A stretch of DNA of 64,000 nucleotides from [Clostridium] colinum (GCF_940677205.1 NZ_OW712331.1:310001-374000); one strand, 5' to 3'. Numbered from the stretch's first letter, positions 9,123-19,500 are shown. A program made the numbers and translations. The notes: generated by a model not told the origin, from the sequence alone.

Positions 9123-9306
9123 TTTTTAGTAATAAATATCAATAATATTGTTTATGAAATGGTTATAACGTAAATAATAATTACAACAATTATAAATGTA
9201 ATTAATCCAATTTGGTTTATATAAGTTCGCCTTATATTTGCCTAGAATGATTACTCAAATATTTAGTGGGGTAATCCGCTGTAGACTACGGAGGTGTAAT
9301 TTAATT
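9123..9306 (+). promoter_or_regulatory. Structured spacer between rpsJ and rplC
   Basis: A 184-base gap in an otherwise tight operon. It contains TAATTAC/GTAATTA (9178-9184/9198-9204) and ATATAAG/CTTATAT (9219-9225/9231-9237, loop TTCGC). A short TCCG/CGGA pairing touches the rplC ribosome binding site. No convincing promoter was found. It may be a processing or translation-control region. Confidence 0.4.
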
Positions 9307-9936
9307 ATGAAAAAAGGCATTATTGCTAAAAAAATTGGTATGACACAAATATTTGCAGAAAATGGTATACTTATTCCAGTTACTGTTTTAGAAGCAGGTC
9401 CTTGTGTTGTTACTCAAAAGAAAACAATGGAAAATGATGGATACGAAGCTATACAAGTAGGTTTCGGTGAAATTAAAGAAAGCAAAGTGAACAAACCTAC
9501 AAAAGGACACTTTGAAAAAGCATGTGTTGCTGCTACAAAATTATTAAAAGAATTTAAATTTGAAAACGCTTCTGAATATGAGCTTGGAGCATTAATCAAA
9601 GCAGACATATTTGAAGCTGGTGACAAAATTGACGTTAGTGGCGTATCTAAAGGAAAAGGGTTCCAAGGCGCTATTAAAAGACATAATCAACACAGAGGTC
9701 CTATGGCTCACGGTTCTAAATACCACAGAGGTGTTGGTTCTTTATCTTCTGCAACTACTCCTGGTAAAGTTAAAAAAGGTAAAAAAATGCCTGGTCATAT
9801 GGGTGCAGAAAATGTTACTATTCAAAACCTTGAGGTTGTTAGAGTAGATGCTGAAAAGAATTTAATTCTTGTTAAAGGTGCTGTTCCTGGCAACAAAGGT
9901 TCAATTCTTGTTATTAAAGAAAGCGTAAAGGCTTAA
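9307..9936 (+). CDS. rplC: 50S ribosomal protein L3
   Basis: 209 residues; [16 protein letters not shown] is the L3 start and the central GSKGKGFQG-like and [12 protein letters not shown] stretches lie at the peptidyl-transferase side. An open frame extends upstream to 9238, but that part reads as unrelated residues and would skip the GGAGGTG just before the ATG at 9307, so I use 9307. The usual length for the family agrees. Confidence 0.96.
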   Translation: MKKGIIAKKIGMTQIFAENGILIPVTVLEAGPCVVTQKKTMENDGYEAIQVGFGEIKESKVNKPTKGHFEKACVAATKLLKEFKFENASEYELGALIKADIFEAGDKIDVSGVSKGKGFQGAIKRHNQHRGPMAHGSKYHRGVGSLSSATTPGKVKKGKKMPGHMGAENVTIQNLEVVRVDAEKNLILVKGAVPGNKGSILVIKESVKA

Positions 9937-9965
9937 TTAATCTTTACGAAAGGAGGAAAACCTAA

Positions 9966-10589
9966 ATGGCAATAACTGTAAAAGTTTTAAATATGAGCGG
10001 AAGCGAAGTAGGCTCTATTGAATTAAATGAAAATATATTTGGTGTTGAAGTAAACGAACACGTTATGCATCAAGCTGTTGTTCAATACTTAGCTAACCAA
10101 AGACAAGGTACTAAAAGCGCTAAAACACGTGCTGAAGTTCGTGGCGGTGGTAGAAAACCTTGGAGACAAAAAGGTACTGGTCGTGCTAGACAAGGCTCTA
10201 TCCGTTCTCCTCAATGGACTGGTGGTGGCGTTGTATTCGCTCCAAAACCAAGAGATTTTTCTTTTAAATTAAATAAAAAAGTTAAAAGATTAGCTCTTAA
10301 ATCTGCTCTTACTACTAAAGTAAATAACGAAAAATTTATCGTTGTAGATGAGCTTAAATTAAACGAAATTAAAACTAAAGAAATGAAAAAAGTTCTTGAT
10401 AACTTAAATGTAAACAAAGGTTTAGTTGTTTTAGAAGAAAATAATAAAAATGTATTATTATCTGCTAGAAACATACCTAATGTAAAAACTGCTGGTGTTA
10501 ATACAATTAATGTATATGACATATTAAAATATGAAAGCTTTGTTGTAACAAAAGAAGCTTTAGCTAAAATTGAGGAGGTGTACAAATAA
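9966..10589 (+). CDS. rplD: 50S ribosomal protein L4
   Basis: 207 residues with the L4 extended loop, [18 protein letters not shown] (about residues 60-77), which lines the peptide exit tunnel. In E. coli L4 also represses its own operon; nothing here proves or excludes that. AAAGGAGG precedes the start. The stop codon overlaps the rplW start by one base (TAATG), so the two are translationally coupled. Confidence 0.97.
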   Translation: MAITVKVLNMSGSEVGSIELNENIFGVEVNEHVMHQAVVQYLANQRQGTKSAKTRAEVRGGGRKPWRQKGTGRARQGSIRSPQWTGGGVVFAPKPRDFSFKLNKKVKRLALKSALTTKVNNEKFIVVDELKLNEIKTKEMKKVLDNLNVNKGLVVLEENNKNVLLSARNIPNVKTAGVNTINVYDILKYESFVVTKEALAKIEEVYK

Positions 10590-10888
10590 TGGCTGATATT
10601 AAATACTATGACGTTATTTTAAAACCTGTTGTTACTGAAAAAAGTATGGGGCTTATGGCTGATAGAAAATATGCTTTTTATGTACACCCTGAAGCTACTA
10701 AAGTGCAAATCAAACAAGCTGTAGAAAAAATGTTTGAAGGCGTTAAAGTAGACTCAGTTAATACTATGAATTTAACAGGTAAAACTAAAAGACGTGGTTA
10801 TACTTTTGGTAAAACTAATAACAGAAAAAAAGCAATTGTTACATTAAAAGAAGATAGCAAAGATATTGAAATCTTCCAAGGAATGTAG
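10589..10888 (+). CDS. rplW: 50S ribosomal protein L23
   Basis: 99 residues with the L23 signatures KPVVTEKSMGLM and RRGYTFGKTNNRKKAIVTL. L23 lies at the tunnel exit, where trigger factor and SRP dock. The start overlaps the rplD stop, and GAGGTG in the end of rplD serves as ribosome binding site. A 75-base gap to rplB follows. Confidence 0.96.
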   Translation: MADIKYYDVILKPVVTEKSMGLMADRKYAFYVHPEATKVQIKQAVEKMFEGVKVDSVNTMNLTGKTKRRGYTFGKTNNRKKAIVTLKEDSKDIEIFQGM

Positions 10889-10963
10889 TATAATCTAAAT
10901 AATGTTTTAATATTGATGAAACACACGGAAACGTTGTAATGAAAATCGAAAGGAGTGTAATTA

Positions 10964-11794
10964 ATGGGTATTAAGAGATTTAAACCTTATACACCTTCAA
11001 GAAGACAGATGACTGTTTCTGACTTCTCAGAAATTACTAAAAAAACTCCTGAAAAAAGCTTAGTTGTTCATATCAAAAAAACTTCTGGGCGTAATAATCA
11101 GGGTAAAATAACTGTTCGTCATCACGGTGGTGGACACAAGAAAAAATATAGAATTATTGACTTTAAAAGAAATAAAGATGGTATCAATGCTAAAGTTGTT
11201 GCTATCGAATATGACCCAAACAGAACTTCTAATATAGCTTTAATCTGCTATGCAGACGGTGTTAAATCTTACATCATTGCACCTAATGGATTAAAAGTTG
11301 GAGATGTTTTATCAAATGGTCCAGATGCAGAAATCAGAATTGGTAATGCATTACCTATGAGAAATATTCCAGTTGGTTCTGAAATTCACAATATTGAAAT
11401 GAAACCAGGCGCAGGTGGACAATTAGTTCGTGCTGCTGGTAACGTAGCTCAATTAATGGCTAAAGAAGGTAAATATGCTACTGTTAGACTTCCTTCTGGT
11501 GAAATGAGATTATTACCTATCGATTGTAGAGCTACAATTGGTCAAGTTGGTAATATTGATCACGAACTTATTAACATTGGTAAAGCTGGTAAAAAACGTC
11601 ATATGGGTATCCGTCCTACTGTTCGTGGTTCTGTTATGAACCCTAATGATCACCCTCACGGTGGTGGTGAAGGTAGAGCACCTATCGGTAGACCAGCTCC
11701 TTGTACTCCTTGGGGTAAACCAGCTCTTGGATACAAAACTAGAAAGAAACATAAAGCAAGTAATAAATATATTATCCGTGGTAGAAATAAATAA
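10964..11794 (+). CDS. rplB: 50S ribosomal protein L2
   Basis: 276 residues, normal length. The conserved loop [16 protein letters not shown] near the C-terminus contains the histidine associated with peptidyl-transferase function. The N-terminal [22 protein letters not shown] is typical of L2. It is preceded by GAAAGGAGTG and followed 16 bases later by rpsS. Confidence 0.97.
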   Translation: MGIKRFKPYTPSRRQMTVSDFSEITKKTPEKSLVVHIKKTSGRNNQGKITVRHHGGGHKKKYRIIDFKRNKDGINAKVVAIEYDPNRTSNIALICYADGVKSYIIAPNGLKVGDVLSNGPDAEIRIGNALPMRNIPVGSEIHNIEMKPGAGGQLVRAAGNVAQLMAKEGKYATVRLPSGEMRLLPIDCRATIGQVGNIDHELINIGKAGKKRHMGIRPTVRGSVMNPNDHPHGGGEGRAPIGRPAPCTPWGKPALGYKTRKKHKASNKYIIRGRNK

Positions 11795-11810
11795 AAGGAG
11801 GGCTGTTTAA

Positions 11811-12095
11811 ATGGCTAGATCGCTTAAAAAAGGACCATTTTGTGATGCACACCTTCTTAAAAAGGTAGATGCTCAAAATGCGGTAAATACAAAAAATGTT
11901 ATAAAAACTTGGTCTCGTCGTTCTACTATTTTCCCAGAAATGATTGGACACACAATTGCTGTTCACGATGGTAGAAAACATGTGCCTGTATACATTACTG
12001 AAGATATGGTTGGACACAAATTAGGAGAGTTCGCTTTAACTAGAACTTACAGAGGACACGGAAAAGACGCAGAGAAAAAATCAAGAGTACGTTAA
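11811..12095 (+). CDS. rpsS: 30S ribosomal protein S19
   Basis: 94 residues, complete S19 with [17 protein letters not shown] at the N-terminus and [16 protein letters not shown] near the C-terminus. It forms the 30S head with S13. AAAGGAGGG precedes the ATG. The opposite-strand frame over this gene is a shadow. Confidence 0.97.
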   Translation: MARSLKKGPFCDAHLLKKVDAQNAVNTKNVIKTWSRRSTIFPEMIGHTIAVHDGRKHVPVYITEDMVGHKLGEFALTRTYRGHGKDAEKKSRVR

Positions 12096-12120
12096 TCGGC
12101 TTTGGAAGGAGGTTAATTTA

Positions 12121-12528
12121 ATGTCTGAACAGATTAAAAGTAGAAGTAAGTTTAAAAGAAAAGTTAGAAATGCGGCTACTAGAGAGCTTAAAAGACAAAG
12201 AGCTGAAGCTCATCACAATTATGCTAGAATTTCTAACACTAAAGCTAGAATAGTTTTAGACCAAATTAAAGGCAAAAATGTTTCTGAAGCTTTAGCAATT
12301 CTTGCTTACTCACCAAGATATGCTGCTGAACTTATAGAAAAAGTTTTAAAATCTGCTATTGCTAATGCAGAGCATAACTTAGGATTTGATGTTGATAAAT
12401 TATATGTTGATGAGGTAGTTGCTAATCAAGGGCCAACTTTTAAAAGAATTCGCCCAAGAGCTCAAGGTAGAGCTTATAGAATTAACAAACGTACTGCTCA
12501 TATTTCAATATATCTTAAAGAAAGATAA
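12121..12528 (+). CDS. rplV: 50S ribosomal protein L22 with N-terminal extension
   Basis: 135 residues, compared with about 110-115 in most bacteria. The core starts near residue 31 ([19 protein letters not shown]), and the first roughly 25 residues are a very basic extension ([18 protein letters not shown]). The core beta-hairpin region [20 protein letters not shown] lines the exit tunnel. The ATG at 12121 has a proper GGAAGGAGG and no better internal start, so the extension is probably real. Confidence 0.96.
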   Translation: MSEQIKSRSKFKRKVRNAATRELKRQRAEAHHNYARISNTKARIVLDQIKGKNVSEALAILAYSPRYAAELIEKVLKSAIANAEHNLGFDVDKLYVDEVVANQGPTFKRIRPRAQGRAYRINKRTAHISIYLKER

Positions 12529-12539
12529 GGAGGTTCACG

Positions 12540-13214
12540 ATGGGTCAAAAAGTAAATCCACACGGTTTAAGAGTGGGTGTTATCAAAGACTGGGATTCTG
12601 TATGGTATGCAGATAAACATAACTATGCTGACTATTTAGTAGAAGATAACGCACTTAGAACTTGTATTAAAAATAAATTAAAAGACTCTAGCGTTTCTAA
12701 AATTCAAATAGAAAGAGTTAACGGAGCTAACGATAATGCTAAAGTTAAAATAACTATTCACACTGCTAAACCAGGTAATGTTATTGGTAGAAAAGGTGAA
12801 GCTATCCAAGCTTTAAGCAATGAGCTTCAAAAAATGACTTCTCAAAAAGTTTTAATTAACATAGAAGAAATTAAAAAACCTGAGCTTGATTCTCAATTAG
12901 TAGCAGAAGATATTGCACGTCAATTAGAAAATCGTGTAACATTTAGAAGAGCTATGAAACAAGCTATGACAAGAACAATGAGATTAGGTGCTAAAGGTAT
13001 TAAAACTGCTTGTTCTGGACGTTTAGGCGGTGCTGAAATGGCTCGTACTGAACATTATCATGAAGGTACTATTCCTCTTCAAACTTTAAGAGCTGATATT
13101 GACTATGGATTTGCTGAAGCAGATACAACTTATGGTAAAATTGGTGTTAAAGTTTGGATATATAAAGGAGAAGTTCTTCCTCAAAGAGCTACTAAGGAAG
13201 GGAGTGAAGAGTAA
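12540..13214 (+). CDS. rpsC: 30S ribosomal protein S3
   Basis: 224 residues. [14 protein letters not shown] is the S3 start, and [13 protein letters not shown] carries the KH-domain GxxG loop. S3 stands at the mRNA entry site and takes part in helicase activity. AAGGAGG lies 5 bases before the ATG. The TAA stop overlaps the rplP ATG by one base. Confidence 0.97.
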   Translation: MGQKVNPHGLRVGVIKDWDSVWYADKHNYADYLVEDNALRTCIKNKLKDSSVSKIQIERVNGANDNAKVKITIHTAKPGNVIGRKGEAIQALSNELQKMTSQKVLINIEEIKKPELDSQLVAEDIARQLENRVTFRRAMKQAMTRTMRLGAKGIKTACSGRLGGAEMARTEHYHEGTIPLQTLRADIDYGFAEADTTYGKIGVKVWIYKGEVLPQRATKEGSEE

Positions 13215-13654
13215 TGTTAATGCCTAAAAGAGTTAAAAGACGTAAACAATTTAGAGGACGTTTAAAAGGTAAAGCTACTCGTGGTAATAAGATTACTTAT
13301 GGTGAGTTTGGTATACAAGCTTGTGAACCAAGCTGGATTACTTCTAATCAAATAGAAGCTGCCCGTATCGCTATGACTAGATACATCAAACGTGGTGGTA
13401 AAGTTTGGATAAAAATTTTCCCAGACAAACCTATTACTGAAAAACCTGCTGAAACAAGGATGGGTTCTGGTAAAGGTTCACCTGAATATTGGGTAGCTGT
13501 TGTTAAACCAGGTAGAATTATGTTTGAAATAGCTGGCGTAAGTGAGGAAGTTGCTCGTGAAGCTCTTCGTCTTGCTATTCACAAATTACCTATTAAATGT
13601 AAAATTGTGTCACGTGCTGACCAAGAAATGGAAGGTGATAACAGTGAAAACTAA
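13214..13654 (+). CDS. rplP: 50S ribosomal protein L16
   Basis: 146 residues, starting [16 protein letters not shown], as is common in Firmicutes. It binds near the A site and 5S rRNA in the 50S subunit. The start overlaps the rpsC stop, and the last 11 bases overlap rpmC. GGAAGGGAG in the end of rpsC acts as ribosome binding site. Confidence 0.97.
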   Translation: MLMPKRVKRRKQFRGRLKGKATRGNKITYGEFGIQACEPSWITSNQIEAARIAMTRYIKRGGKVWIKIFPDKPITEKPAETRMGSGKGSPEYWVAVVKPGRIMFEIAGVSEEVAREALRLAIHKLPIKCKIVSRADQEMEGDNSEN

Positions 13655-13850
13655 GGATTATTTATTAGAGCTTAAAAATAAATCTGCTGATGAGTTGAAC
13701 GTTGAATTAGTTTCTGCTAAAAAAGAATTATTTAATTTAAGATTTCAAAATGCTACAAATCAATTAAATAATACTGCTAGAATTAGAGAAGTTCGCAGAA
13801 ATATTGCTCGTATTCAAACTGTAATCACTCAAAAGCAAAAAGGTATGTAA
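13644..13850 (+). CDS. rpmC: 50S ribosomal protein L29
   Basis: 68 residues from the GTG at 13644 ([18 protein letters not shown]). The reading frame is open much further upstream through rplP, but only this start gives L29 and it has AAGGTGAT at the right spacing. An in-frame GTG at 13635 would add three residues. L29 sits next to L23 at the tunnel exit. It overlaps rplP by 11 bases in another frame. Confidence 0.93.
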   Translation: MKTKDYLLELKNKSADELNVELVSAKKELFNLRFQNATNQLNNTARIREVRRNIARIQTVITQKQKGM

Positions 13851-13877
13851 TTAGTATAATGGAAGGAGGTAACCTTA

Positions 13878-14132
13878 GTGGAAAGAAATCTTCGTAAAAC
13901 AAGAATTGGTAAAGTTGTAAGCGACAAAATGGACAAAACTATCGTTGTTGCTGTTGAAAACAATGTTAGACACCCATTATACAAAAAAATTGTGAAGACT
14001 ACTTATAAATTAAAAGCTCACGATGAAAATAATGAATGTAAAATTGGTGATCGTGTTAAAGTTATGGAAACAAGACCTTTATCAAAAGATAAAAGATGGA
14101 GACTTGTTAATATTGTAGAAAAAGCTAAATAG
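13878..14132 (+). CDS. rpsQ: 30S ribosomal protein S17
   Basis: 84 residues, GTG start after [29 protein letters not shown] and the C-terminal [14 protein letters not shown] are typical S17 stretches. It is an OB-fold primary binder of the 16S 5' domain. Confidence 0.96.
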   Translation: MERNLRKTRIGKVVSDKMDKTIVVAVENNVRHPLYKKIVKTTYKLKAHDENNECKIGDRVKVMETRPLSKDKRWRLVNIVEKAK

Positions 14133-14158
14133 TTCCTGTATGAAAGGAGGTAACTACG

Positions 14159-14527
14159 TTGATACAACAAGAATCAAGATTAGTTGTTGCCGATAACTCA
14201 GGTGCTAAAGAATTATTATGTATCAGAGTATTAGGCGGTTCAACTAGAAGATATGCAAATATAGGTGACGTTATTGTTGCTACTGTAAAAGATGCAACAC
14301 CTGGTGGCGTTGTTAAAAAAGGTGACGTTGTTAAGGCTGTTGTAGTTAGAACTGTGAAAGGTGCTTCAAGACCTGATGGTTCTTACATTAAATTTGATGA
14401 AAACGCTGCTGTTATCATTAAAGATGACAAAAACCCTAGAGGTACTCGTATATTTGGACCAGTTGCTAGAGAGCTTAGAGAAAAACAATTTATGAAAATA
14501 TTATCTCTTGCACCTGAAGTATTATAA
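14159..14527 (+). CDS. rplN: 50S ribosomal protein L14
   Basis: 122 residues, full L14 length, TTG start after [26 protein letters not shown] and [14 protein letters not shown] are diagnostic. It forms an inter-subunit bridge with 16S helix 44. The next gene, rplX, starts 12 bases after the stop. Confidence 0.97.
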   Translation: MIQQESRLVVADNSGAKELLCIRVLGGSTRRYANIGDVIVATVKDATPGGVVKKGDVVKAVVVRTVKGASRPDGSYIKFDENAAVIIKDDKNPRGTRIFGPVARELREKQFMKILSLAPEVL

Positions 14528-14539
14528 GGAGGTGTAACT

Positions 14540-14854
14540 GTGAAGATTAAAAGAGGCGACAAGGTAGTTGTTATTGCTGGTAAAGATAAAGATAAAGAAG
14601 GTAAAGTTCTTCTTGTAGATAGAAAAAATAACAAAGTTGTAGTTGAAGGTGTTAACCAAATTAAAAAACACCAAAAACCTAATGCTATCAACCATGCTGG
14701 TGGTATAATTACTAAAGAAGCTCCTATTGATGCTTCTAACGTAATGTACTCACACAATGGTAAAGCTAGCAGACTTGGCTACAAAATTGAAGAAGTAAAT
14801 GGTAAAAGAGTTAAAAAGAGAATAATCAAAAAAACTGGAGAAGTTATTGATTAA
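14540..14854 (+). CDS. rplX: 50S ribosomal protein L24
   Basis: 104 residues with an N-terminal KOW motif ([20 protein letters not shown]) and the segment [10 protein letters not shown]24 starts 50S assembly by binding the 23S 5' domain. GTG start after AAGGAGGTG. Confidence 0.96.
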   Translation: MKIKRGDKVVVIAGKDKDKEGKVLLVDRKNNKVVVEGVNQIKKHQKPNAINHAGGIITKEAPIDASNVMYSHNGKASRLGYKIEEVNGKRVKKRIIKKTGEVID

Positions 14855-14874
14855 GAAAGGAGGTACATTTTACT

Positions 14875-15414
14875 GTGAACGCTTTAAGAGAATACTATGA
14901 AAATGAAATCGTTGATGCTATGATGAAAAAGTTTTCATACAAAAATAAAATGGAAGTTCCAAAAATTGAAAAAATAGTTATTAATATGGGTCTTGGTGAA
15001 GCAAAAGAAAATGCTAAAGCTATTGAAAGCGCTGCTGCAGATTTAGCTATTATAGCAGGTCAAAAGCCAGTTGTTACTAAAGCTAAAAAATCTATCGCAG
15101 CTTTTAAACTTCGTGCAGGTATGCCTATTGGTTGTAAAGTTACACTTAGAGGCGAAAAAATGTACAGCTTTGCTAATAGATTAATAAATTTAGCTTTACC
15201 TCGTGTACGTGACTTCCGTGGGGTTAGTGCTAACTCATTTGACGGTAGAGGTAACTACACTTTAGGTGTTAAAGAACAACTTATGTTCCCAGAAATTAGA
15301 TACGATAAAATCGATAAAATTAGAGGTATGGATATCGTTTTTGTTACTACTGCTAAAACAGATGAAGAAGCTAGAGAATTATTAAGATTATTCGGTATGC
15401 CGTTTAAAAAATAA
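14875..15414 (+). CDS. rplE: 50S ribosomal protein L5
   Basis: 179 residues, GTG start after [22 protein letters not shown], the [12 protein letters not shown] motif and [11 protein letters not shown] are typical. L5 binds 5S rRNA and contacts the P-site tRNA; the 5S gene itself is not seen in this window. Confidence 0.97.
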   Translation: MNALREYYENEIVDAMMKKFSYKNKMEVPKIEKIVINMGLGEAKENAKAIESAAADLAIIAGQKPVVTKAKKSIAAFKLRAGMPIGCKVTLRGEKMYSFANRLINLALPRVRDFRGVSANSFDGRGNYTLGVKEQLMFPEIRYDKIDKIRGMDIVFVTTAKTDEEARELLRLFGMPFKK

Positions 15415-15429
15415 GGGAGGAGCAAGGAT

Positions 15430-15615
15430 ATGGCTAAAAAATCTATGGTCGTGAAGCAACAAAGAAAACCAAAACATTCAACACAAGCATATACTCGTTG
15501 TAGAATTTGCGGTAGACCACATGGTTATTTAAGAAAATTTGGTATATGTCGTATTTGTTTCCGTGAATTAGCCTATAAAGGTCAAATCCCGGGAGTAAAA
15601 AAAGCTAGTTGGTAA
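15430..15615 (+). CDS. rpsN: 30S ribosomal protein S14, zinc type
   Basis: 61 residues, the short zinc-binding form, with two CxxC pairs (C24/C27 and C40/C43). It lies in the 30S head beside S3 and S10. GGGAGG is 10 bases upstream of the ATG. Many Firmicutes also carry a longer zinc-independent paralogue used under zinc starvation; none is visible here. Confidence 0.96.
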   Translation: MAKKSMVVKQQRKPKHSTQAYTRCRICGRPHGYLRKFGICRICFRELAYKGQIPGVKKASW

Positions 15616-15639
15616 TTTTGGGAAAGGAGGATTTTTACA

Positions 15640-16041
15640 ATGTCAATGAGTGATCCTATTGCAGATATGCTTACAAGAATTAGAAATGCAAATACTGCAA
15701 AACATAATACTGTTGATGTACCTTCTTCTAAAATGAAAGAAGCTATTGCTAACATTTTAGTAAATGAAGGTTACGTACAAGGTTTTGAATTAATTGAAGA
15801 TGGCGTGAAAAAGACTATGCGTATCACGTTAAAATATGGAAAAGATAAAAACGAAAAGGTTATTTCTGGTATAAAAAGAATTTCTAAGCCTGGTCTTAGA
15901 GTTTATGCTAACAGAGAAGAGTTACCTAAAGTATTAGGTGGTCTTGGTACTGCTATTATCTCAACTAACAAAGGTATTGTTACAGATAAAGAAGCTAGAA
16001 AACTTGGTGTTGGCGGAGAAATTATCGCTTTTGTTTGGTAA
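15640..16041 (+). CDS. rpsH: 30S ribosomal protein S8
   Basis: 133 residues. [20 protein letters not shown] and the C-terminal GGEIIAFVW are S8. AAAGGAGG fits the ATG at 15640 better than the one at 15646. In E. coli S8 represses the spc operon; that is not testable here by eye. Confidence 0.97.
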   Translation: MSMSDPIADMLTRIRNANTAKHNTVDVPSSKMKEAIANILVNEGYVQGFELIEDGVKKTMRITLKYGKDKNEKVISGIKRISKPGLRVYANREELPKVLGGLGTAIISTNKGIVTDKEARKLGVGGEIIAFVW

Positions 16042-16065
16042 TTAAAAAAACAGGAGGTGCAATAA

Positions 16066-16608
16066 ATGTCACGTATAGGTAGATTACCTATTGCTATCCC
16101 AGCTGGTGTAGATGTAAAGCTTGAGGAAGGCAATGTTATTACTGTTAAAGGTCCTAAAGGTACTTTAACTCGTAAATTAGTTGACGATTTAACTATCACA
16201 GTTGAAAACAACGAAGTAGTTGTTACTAGACCTAGTGATTTAAAAAGATATAAATCTTTACACGGTCTTACTAGAACACTTATATTTAATATGGTTGTAG
16301 GTGTTACAGAAGGCTACACTAAAGAACTTGAAATAAACGGGGTTGGTTACAGAGCTGCAAAAGCTGGTAATAAATTAAATCTTACTTTAGGTTATTCTCA
16401 CCCGGTTGAAATGATTGACCCAGAAGGCGTTACTACTACTGTTGAAGGAAGTAACAAAATTATCGTTTCTGGTATTGATAAAGAAAAAGTTGGACAGTTT
16501 GCAGCGGAAATTAGAGCTAAACGTCCACCAGAACCTTATAAAGGTAAAGGTATTAAATATGCTACTGAACATATTAGACGTAAAGTTGGTAAAACAGGTA
16601 AAAAATAA
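16066..16608 (+). CDS. rplF: 50S ribosomal protein L6
   Basis: 180 residues, normal L6 of two similar domains, starting [15 protein letters not shown] and ending with [16 protein letters not shown] and a basic tail. It lies near the sarcin-ricin loop and the factor-binding site. CAGGAGGTG precedes the ATG. Confidence 0.97.
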   Translation: MSRIGRLPIAIPAGVDVKLEEGNVITVKGPKGTLTRKLVDDLTITVENNEVVVTRPSDLKRYKSLHGLTRTLIFNMVVGVTEGYTKELEINGVGYRAAKAGNKLNLTLGYSHPVEMIDPEGVTTTVEGSNKIIVSGIDKEKVGQFAAEIRAKRPPEPYKGKGIKYATEHIRRKVGKTGKK

Positions 16609-16626
16609 TAAAGGGGTGAGGACACT

Positions 16627-16995
16627 ATGATAAGAAAGCCATCACGTGCTGAAGCTAGAGAAAAACGTCACTTAAGAATCCGTAATAAAGTAAGTGGTAC
16701 AGCACAAAAACCTAGATTGGCAGTATTTAGAAGCAATAAACATATCTATGCTCAAATCATAGATGATACAGTAGGTAATACAATAGTTTCTGCATCTACT
16801 ATGGAGGCGGACATTAAAGGTAAGCTTTCTAAAACATCTGATGTTGAAGCAGCTAAAGTAGTTGGTACTGAGGTTGCTAAAAAAGCTATCGCTAAAGGTA
16901 TTAATACAGTAGTATTTGACCGTGGCGGTTATATATATCAAGGCAAAGTTATGGCTTTAGCTGAAGCAGCTAGAGAAGCTGGCTTACAATTTTAG
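16627..16995 (+). CDS. rplR: 50S ribosomal protein L18
   Basis: 122 residues with [18 protein letters not shown] and the C-terminal [27 protein letters not shown]-type ending, typical of L18. It binds 5S rRNA with L5. AAGGGGTGAGG precedes the ATG. Confidence 0.97.
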   Translation: MIRKPSRAEAREKRHLRIRNKVSGTAQKPRLAVFRSNKHIYAQIIDDTVGNTIVSASTMEADIKGKLSKTSDVEAAKVVGTEVAKKAIAKGINTVVFDRGGYIYQGKVMALAEAAREAGLQF

Positions 16996-17010
16996 TAAGG
17001 AGGGAAAATC

Positions 17011-17517
17011 TTGAGAAACAAAATTAATGCGAGTACGCTTGATTTAAAAGATAAGGTTGTTACTATCAAACGTGTTACTAAGGTTGTTAAAGGTGGTCGT
17101 ACTTTCCGTTTTGCAGCATTAGTAGTAGTTGGTGATGAAAACGGACACGTTGGCGTTGGTCTTGGTAAAGCTATGGAAATACCAGATGCTATTAGAAAAG
17201 GCAAAGAAGATGCTATGAAAAACCTTATTTATGTTGAACGTAATAAAGATGATAGTATTTACCACGAAATGTTAGGTAAATTTGGAAGTGCAACTGTATT
17301 ATTAAAACCAGCTCCAGAAGGTACTGGTGTAATCGCTGGTGGTCCTGCTCGTGCCGTTTTAGAGCTTGCAGGTATTAGAAATATTAGAACAAAATCTTTA
17401 GGTTCTAATAATAAGAAAAATGTTGTTAATGCAACTATTGAAGGTTTAAGTAGAGTTACTACTCCTGAGCGTGTTGCTAGACTTCGTGGTAAAACAGTTG
17501 AAGAAATTTTAGGTTAA
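17011..17517 (+). CDS. rpsE: 30S ribosomal protein S5
   Basis: 168 residues, TTG start after [28 protein letters not shown] and [12 protein letters not shown]-like stretches are diagnostic. S5 affects decoding accuracy and lies opposite S4. rpmD starts 13 bases after the stop. Confidence 0.96.
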   Translation: MRNKINASTLDLKDKVVTIKRVTKVVKGGRTFRFAALVVVGDENGHVGVGLGKAMEIPDAIRKGKEDAMKNLIYVERNKDDSIYHEMLGKFGSATVLLKPAPEGTGVIAGGPARAVLELAGIRNIRTKSLGSNNKKNVVNATIEGLSRVTTPERVARLRGKTVEEILG

Positions 17518-17530
17518 GGAGGGCATATAA

Positions 17531-17707
17531 ATGAGTTTAAAAATTACTTTAGTTAAATCTAAAATTGGTGCTATCCCTAAACATAAAAAAACTGTTGAAG
17601 CTTTAGGACTTAAAAAAACTAATAGTTTTGTTATTAAAGAAGATAACGTAGCTATTAGAGGTATGATTCAACAAGTTAAACATTTAGTTAAAGTTGAAGA
17701 AATCTAG
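17531..17707 (+). CDS. rpmD: 50S ribosomal protein L30
   Basis: A short gene of 58 codons found by reading between rpsE and rplO. The translation starts [20 protein letters not shown] and continues with [10 protein letters not shown] and the end [14 protein letters not shown], matching bacterial L30 in length and pattern. AAGGAGGG, 9 bases upstream, supports the ATG. It occupies its usual place in the spc operon. Confidence 0.96.
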   Translation: MSLKITLVKSKIGAIPKHKKTVEALGLKKTNSFVIKEDNVAIRGMIQQVKHLVKVEEI

Positions 17708-17728
17708 TAGAAGGAGGTGTCCCTTATA

Positions 17729-18172
17729 ATGAATTTAAATGAATTAAGACCAGCTGAAGGTTCAAAAGGTAAAGTATTTCGTAAAGGTAGAGGACACGGT
17801 TCTGGTAATGGTAAAACTGCAGGTAGAGGACATAAAGGTCAAAATGCACGTTCTGGTGGTGGCGTAAGACCAGGCTTTGAAGGTGGACAAATGCCTCTTT
17901 ACAGAAGAATTCCTAAAAGAGGATTCCATTGTAGAAACCATAAAGAAATCGTTGCTATTAACGTAAATCTTTTAAATGTTTTTGAAGATGGAGCTACTAT
18001 TGATATTGATGCTCTTAAATCAAAAGGTTTAGTAAGTAACCCTAGAGATGGTGTAAAAATTCTTGGTAATGGCGAATTAAGTATCAAAAACATTACTGTA
18101 AAAGTAAATTTATTTAGCAAAACAGCTATTGAAAAAATTGAAGCAGCAGGCGGAAAAGCTGAGGTGATTTAA
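17729..18172 (+). CDS. rplO: 50S ribosomal protein L15
   Basis: 147 residues, starting [21 protein letters not shown], with the glycine-rich extended N-terminal loop of L15. The upstream in-frame GTG at 17717 lies within AAGGAGGTG, so the ATG at 17729 is the true start. The stop codon overlaps the secY start by one base. Confidence 0.97.
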   Translation: MNLNELRPAEGSKGKVFRKGRGHGSGNGKTAGRGHKGQNARSGGGVRPGFEGGQMPLYRRIPKRGFHCRNHKEIVAINVNLLNVFEDGATIDIDALKSKGLVSNPRDGVKILGNGELSIKNITVKVNLFSKTAIEKIEAAGGKAEVI

Positions 18173-19416
18173 TGTTTTCAACCTTTAGGAATGCTTGGAA
18201 AGTACCAGAACTTCGTAAAAGAATAATTTTTATGGTTCTTATGATTTTAGTCATAAGAATAGGTACAAAAGTTACAGTTCCAGGTATTAATATTGCAGAT
18301 TTAGGTACAAACACTAATAGTACACTATATAGTATTATTACTGGTGGTGCTTTTGGAACAATTTTTGCTTTAGGTATAGGACCATACATTACTTCATCTA
18401 TCATTATGCAGCTATTAACAGTTGCTATACCTAAGCTTGAACAGCTTAATAAAGAAGGCGAACAAGGTAGAAATATAATAAATAAATATACACGTGTTTT
18501 AGCAGTTGTATTAGCTTTTATGCAAGCAATAGGACAAATTTTATTTTTAAGAGGTGCTTTTGTTTATCAAAATGCTTTTGTTTATTTTGTAGCAGCATTA
18601 TCTATGGTAGCAGGTACTATGTTTGTTATGTGGCTTGGTGAAAGACTTACAGAAAAAGGTATTGGTAATGGTACATCTTTTATCATTTTTGCTAATATCT
18701 TAGCTAGTTTACCACAATCTATTAAAACTATATATGTAGATACAGTAGGTGGTGGTACATCAGCTTATGTAAAAGCAGGTATTATTGTTGTTTTATTTGT
18801 TCTTCTTATTGCTTTTGTTATTCTTGTTCAAGACGGTGAAAGAAGAATACCTGTACAATATTCTAAAAAAATGGTTGGTAGAAAAATGTATGGTGGACAA
18901 TCAACATTTATACCTATTAAAGTTAATATTGCAGGAGTTATGTCTATTATCTTTGCAATATCTATACTTCAATTTCCACAAACTATTGCTCAACTTTGGC
19001 AAACACCACCTAGTTGGTTACAAGAAGTTGTACGTATTTTAAATATAACTAATCCTGTAGGTGCGATATTATATATTATTTTAATTTTTTGCTTTACGTC
19101 TTTCTATACATCATTTTCATTCAATCCTATTGAGGTTGCAGAAAATATGAAGAAAAATGGTGGATTTATACCAGGTATTAGACCAGGAAAACCTACTTCC
19201 GATTTTATACAAAATGTTGTAAATAAAATCTCTTTAATAGGTGCTTGTTTCTATGCTTTTATAGCTATTGTACCAGTATTATTTGAATGGATTTTTAAAA
19301 TTAATATTGGCTTTGGTGGAACAACACTTCTTATTGTAACAGGTGTTGCTTTAGAGGTTGTTAAACAACTTGATTCTCAACTTTTAATGAGAAACTATAA
19401 AGGATTTTTAGGTTAA
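18172..19416 (+). CDS. secY: Protein translocase subunit SecY
   Basis: 414 residues with ten hydrophobic segments expected for SecY and the signatures GTKVTVPGI, GIGPYITSSIIMQLL and YFTSFSFNPIEVAENMKKNGG-like end of the cytoplasmic loop. It forms the membrane channel for secreted proteins, including the S-layer and lipoproteins elsewhere in this window. GAGGTGAT at the end of rplO serves as ribosome binding site, with start and stop overlapping by one base. Confidence 0.97.
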   Translation: MFSTFRNAWKVPELRKRIIFMVLMILVIRIGTKVTVPGINIADLGTNTNSTLYSIITGGAFGTIFALGIGPYITSSIIMQLLTVAIPKLEQLNKEGEQGRNIINKYTRVLAVVLAFMQAIGQILFLRGAFVYQNAFVYFVAALSMVAGTMFVMWLGERLTEKGIGNGTSFIIFANILASLPQSIKTIYVDTVGGGTSAYVKAGIIVVLFVLLIAFVILVQDGERRIPVQYSKKMVGRKMYGGQSTFIPIKVNIAGVMSIIFAISILQFPQTIAQLWQTPPSWLQEVVRILNITNPVGAILYIILIFCFTSFYTSFSFNPIEVAENMKKNGGFIPGIRPGKPTSDFIQNVVNKISLIGACFYAFIAIVPVLFEWIFKINIGFGGTTLLIVTGVALEVVKQLDSQLLMRNYKGFLG

Positions 19417-19420
19417 TAAA

Positions 19421-19485
19421 ATTTGGTAATTTCGAGGGAGTGCATTGCACTTTCTCTATATTAACCAAATAACAAACGTTATTTG
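19421..19485 (+). promoter_or_regulatory. Alternative hairpins between secY and adk
   Basis: GAGGGAGTGC (19434-19443) pairs with GCACTTTCTC (19447-19456). A second hairpin, CAAATAAC/GTTATTTG (19466-19473/19478-19485), lies just before the adk ribosome binding site. ATTTGGT (19421-19427) can instead pair with ACCAAAT (19464-19470), which would open the second hairpin. This could tune expression of adk and the genes after it; there is no T run typical of a terminator. Confidence 0.45.
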
Positions 19486-19500
19486 AAAGAAGGGTAAAAT

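Noticed and set aside
9238-9306. Upstream extension of rplC
   Set aside because: The residues do not match L3, and the ATG at 9307 has its own GGAGGTG at proper spacing.
13542-13643. Upstream extension of rpmC through rplP
   Set aside because: The L29 sequence starts at the GTG at 13644; the earlier part is an out-of-frame reading of rplP.
18785-19042. Second frame inside secY
   Set aside because: It is an alternate-frame reading of a hydrophobic coding region with no start signal.
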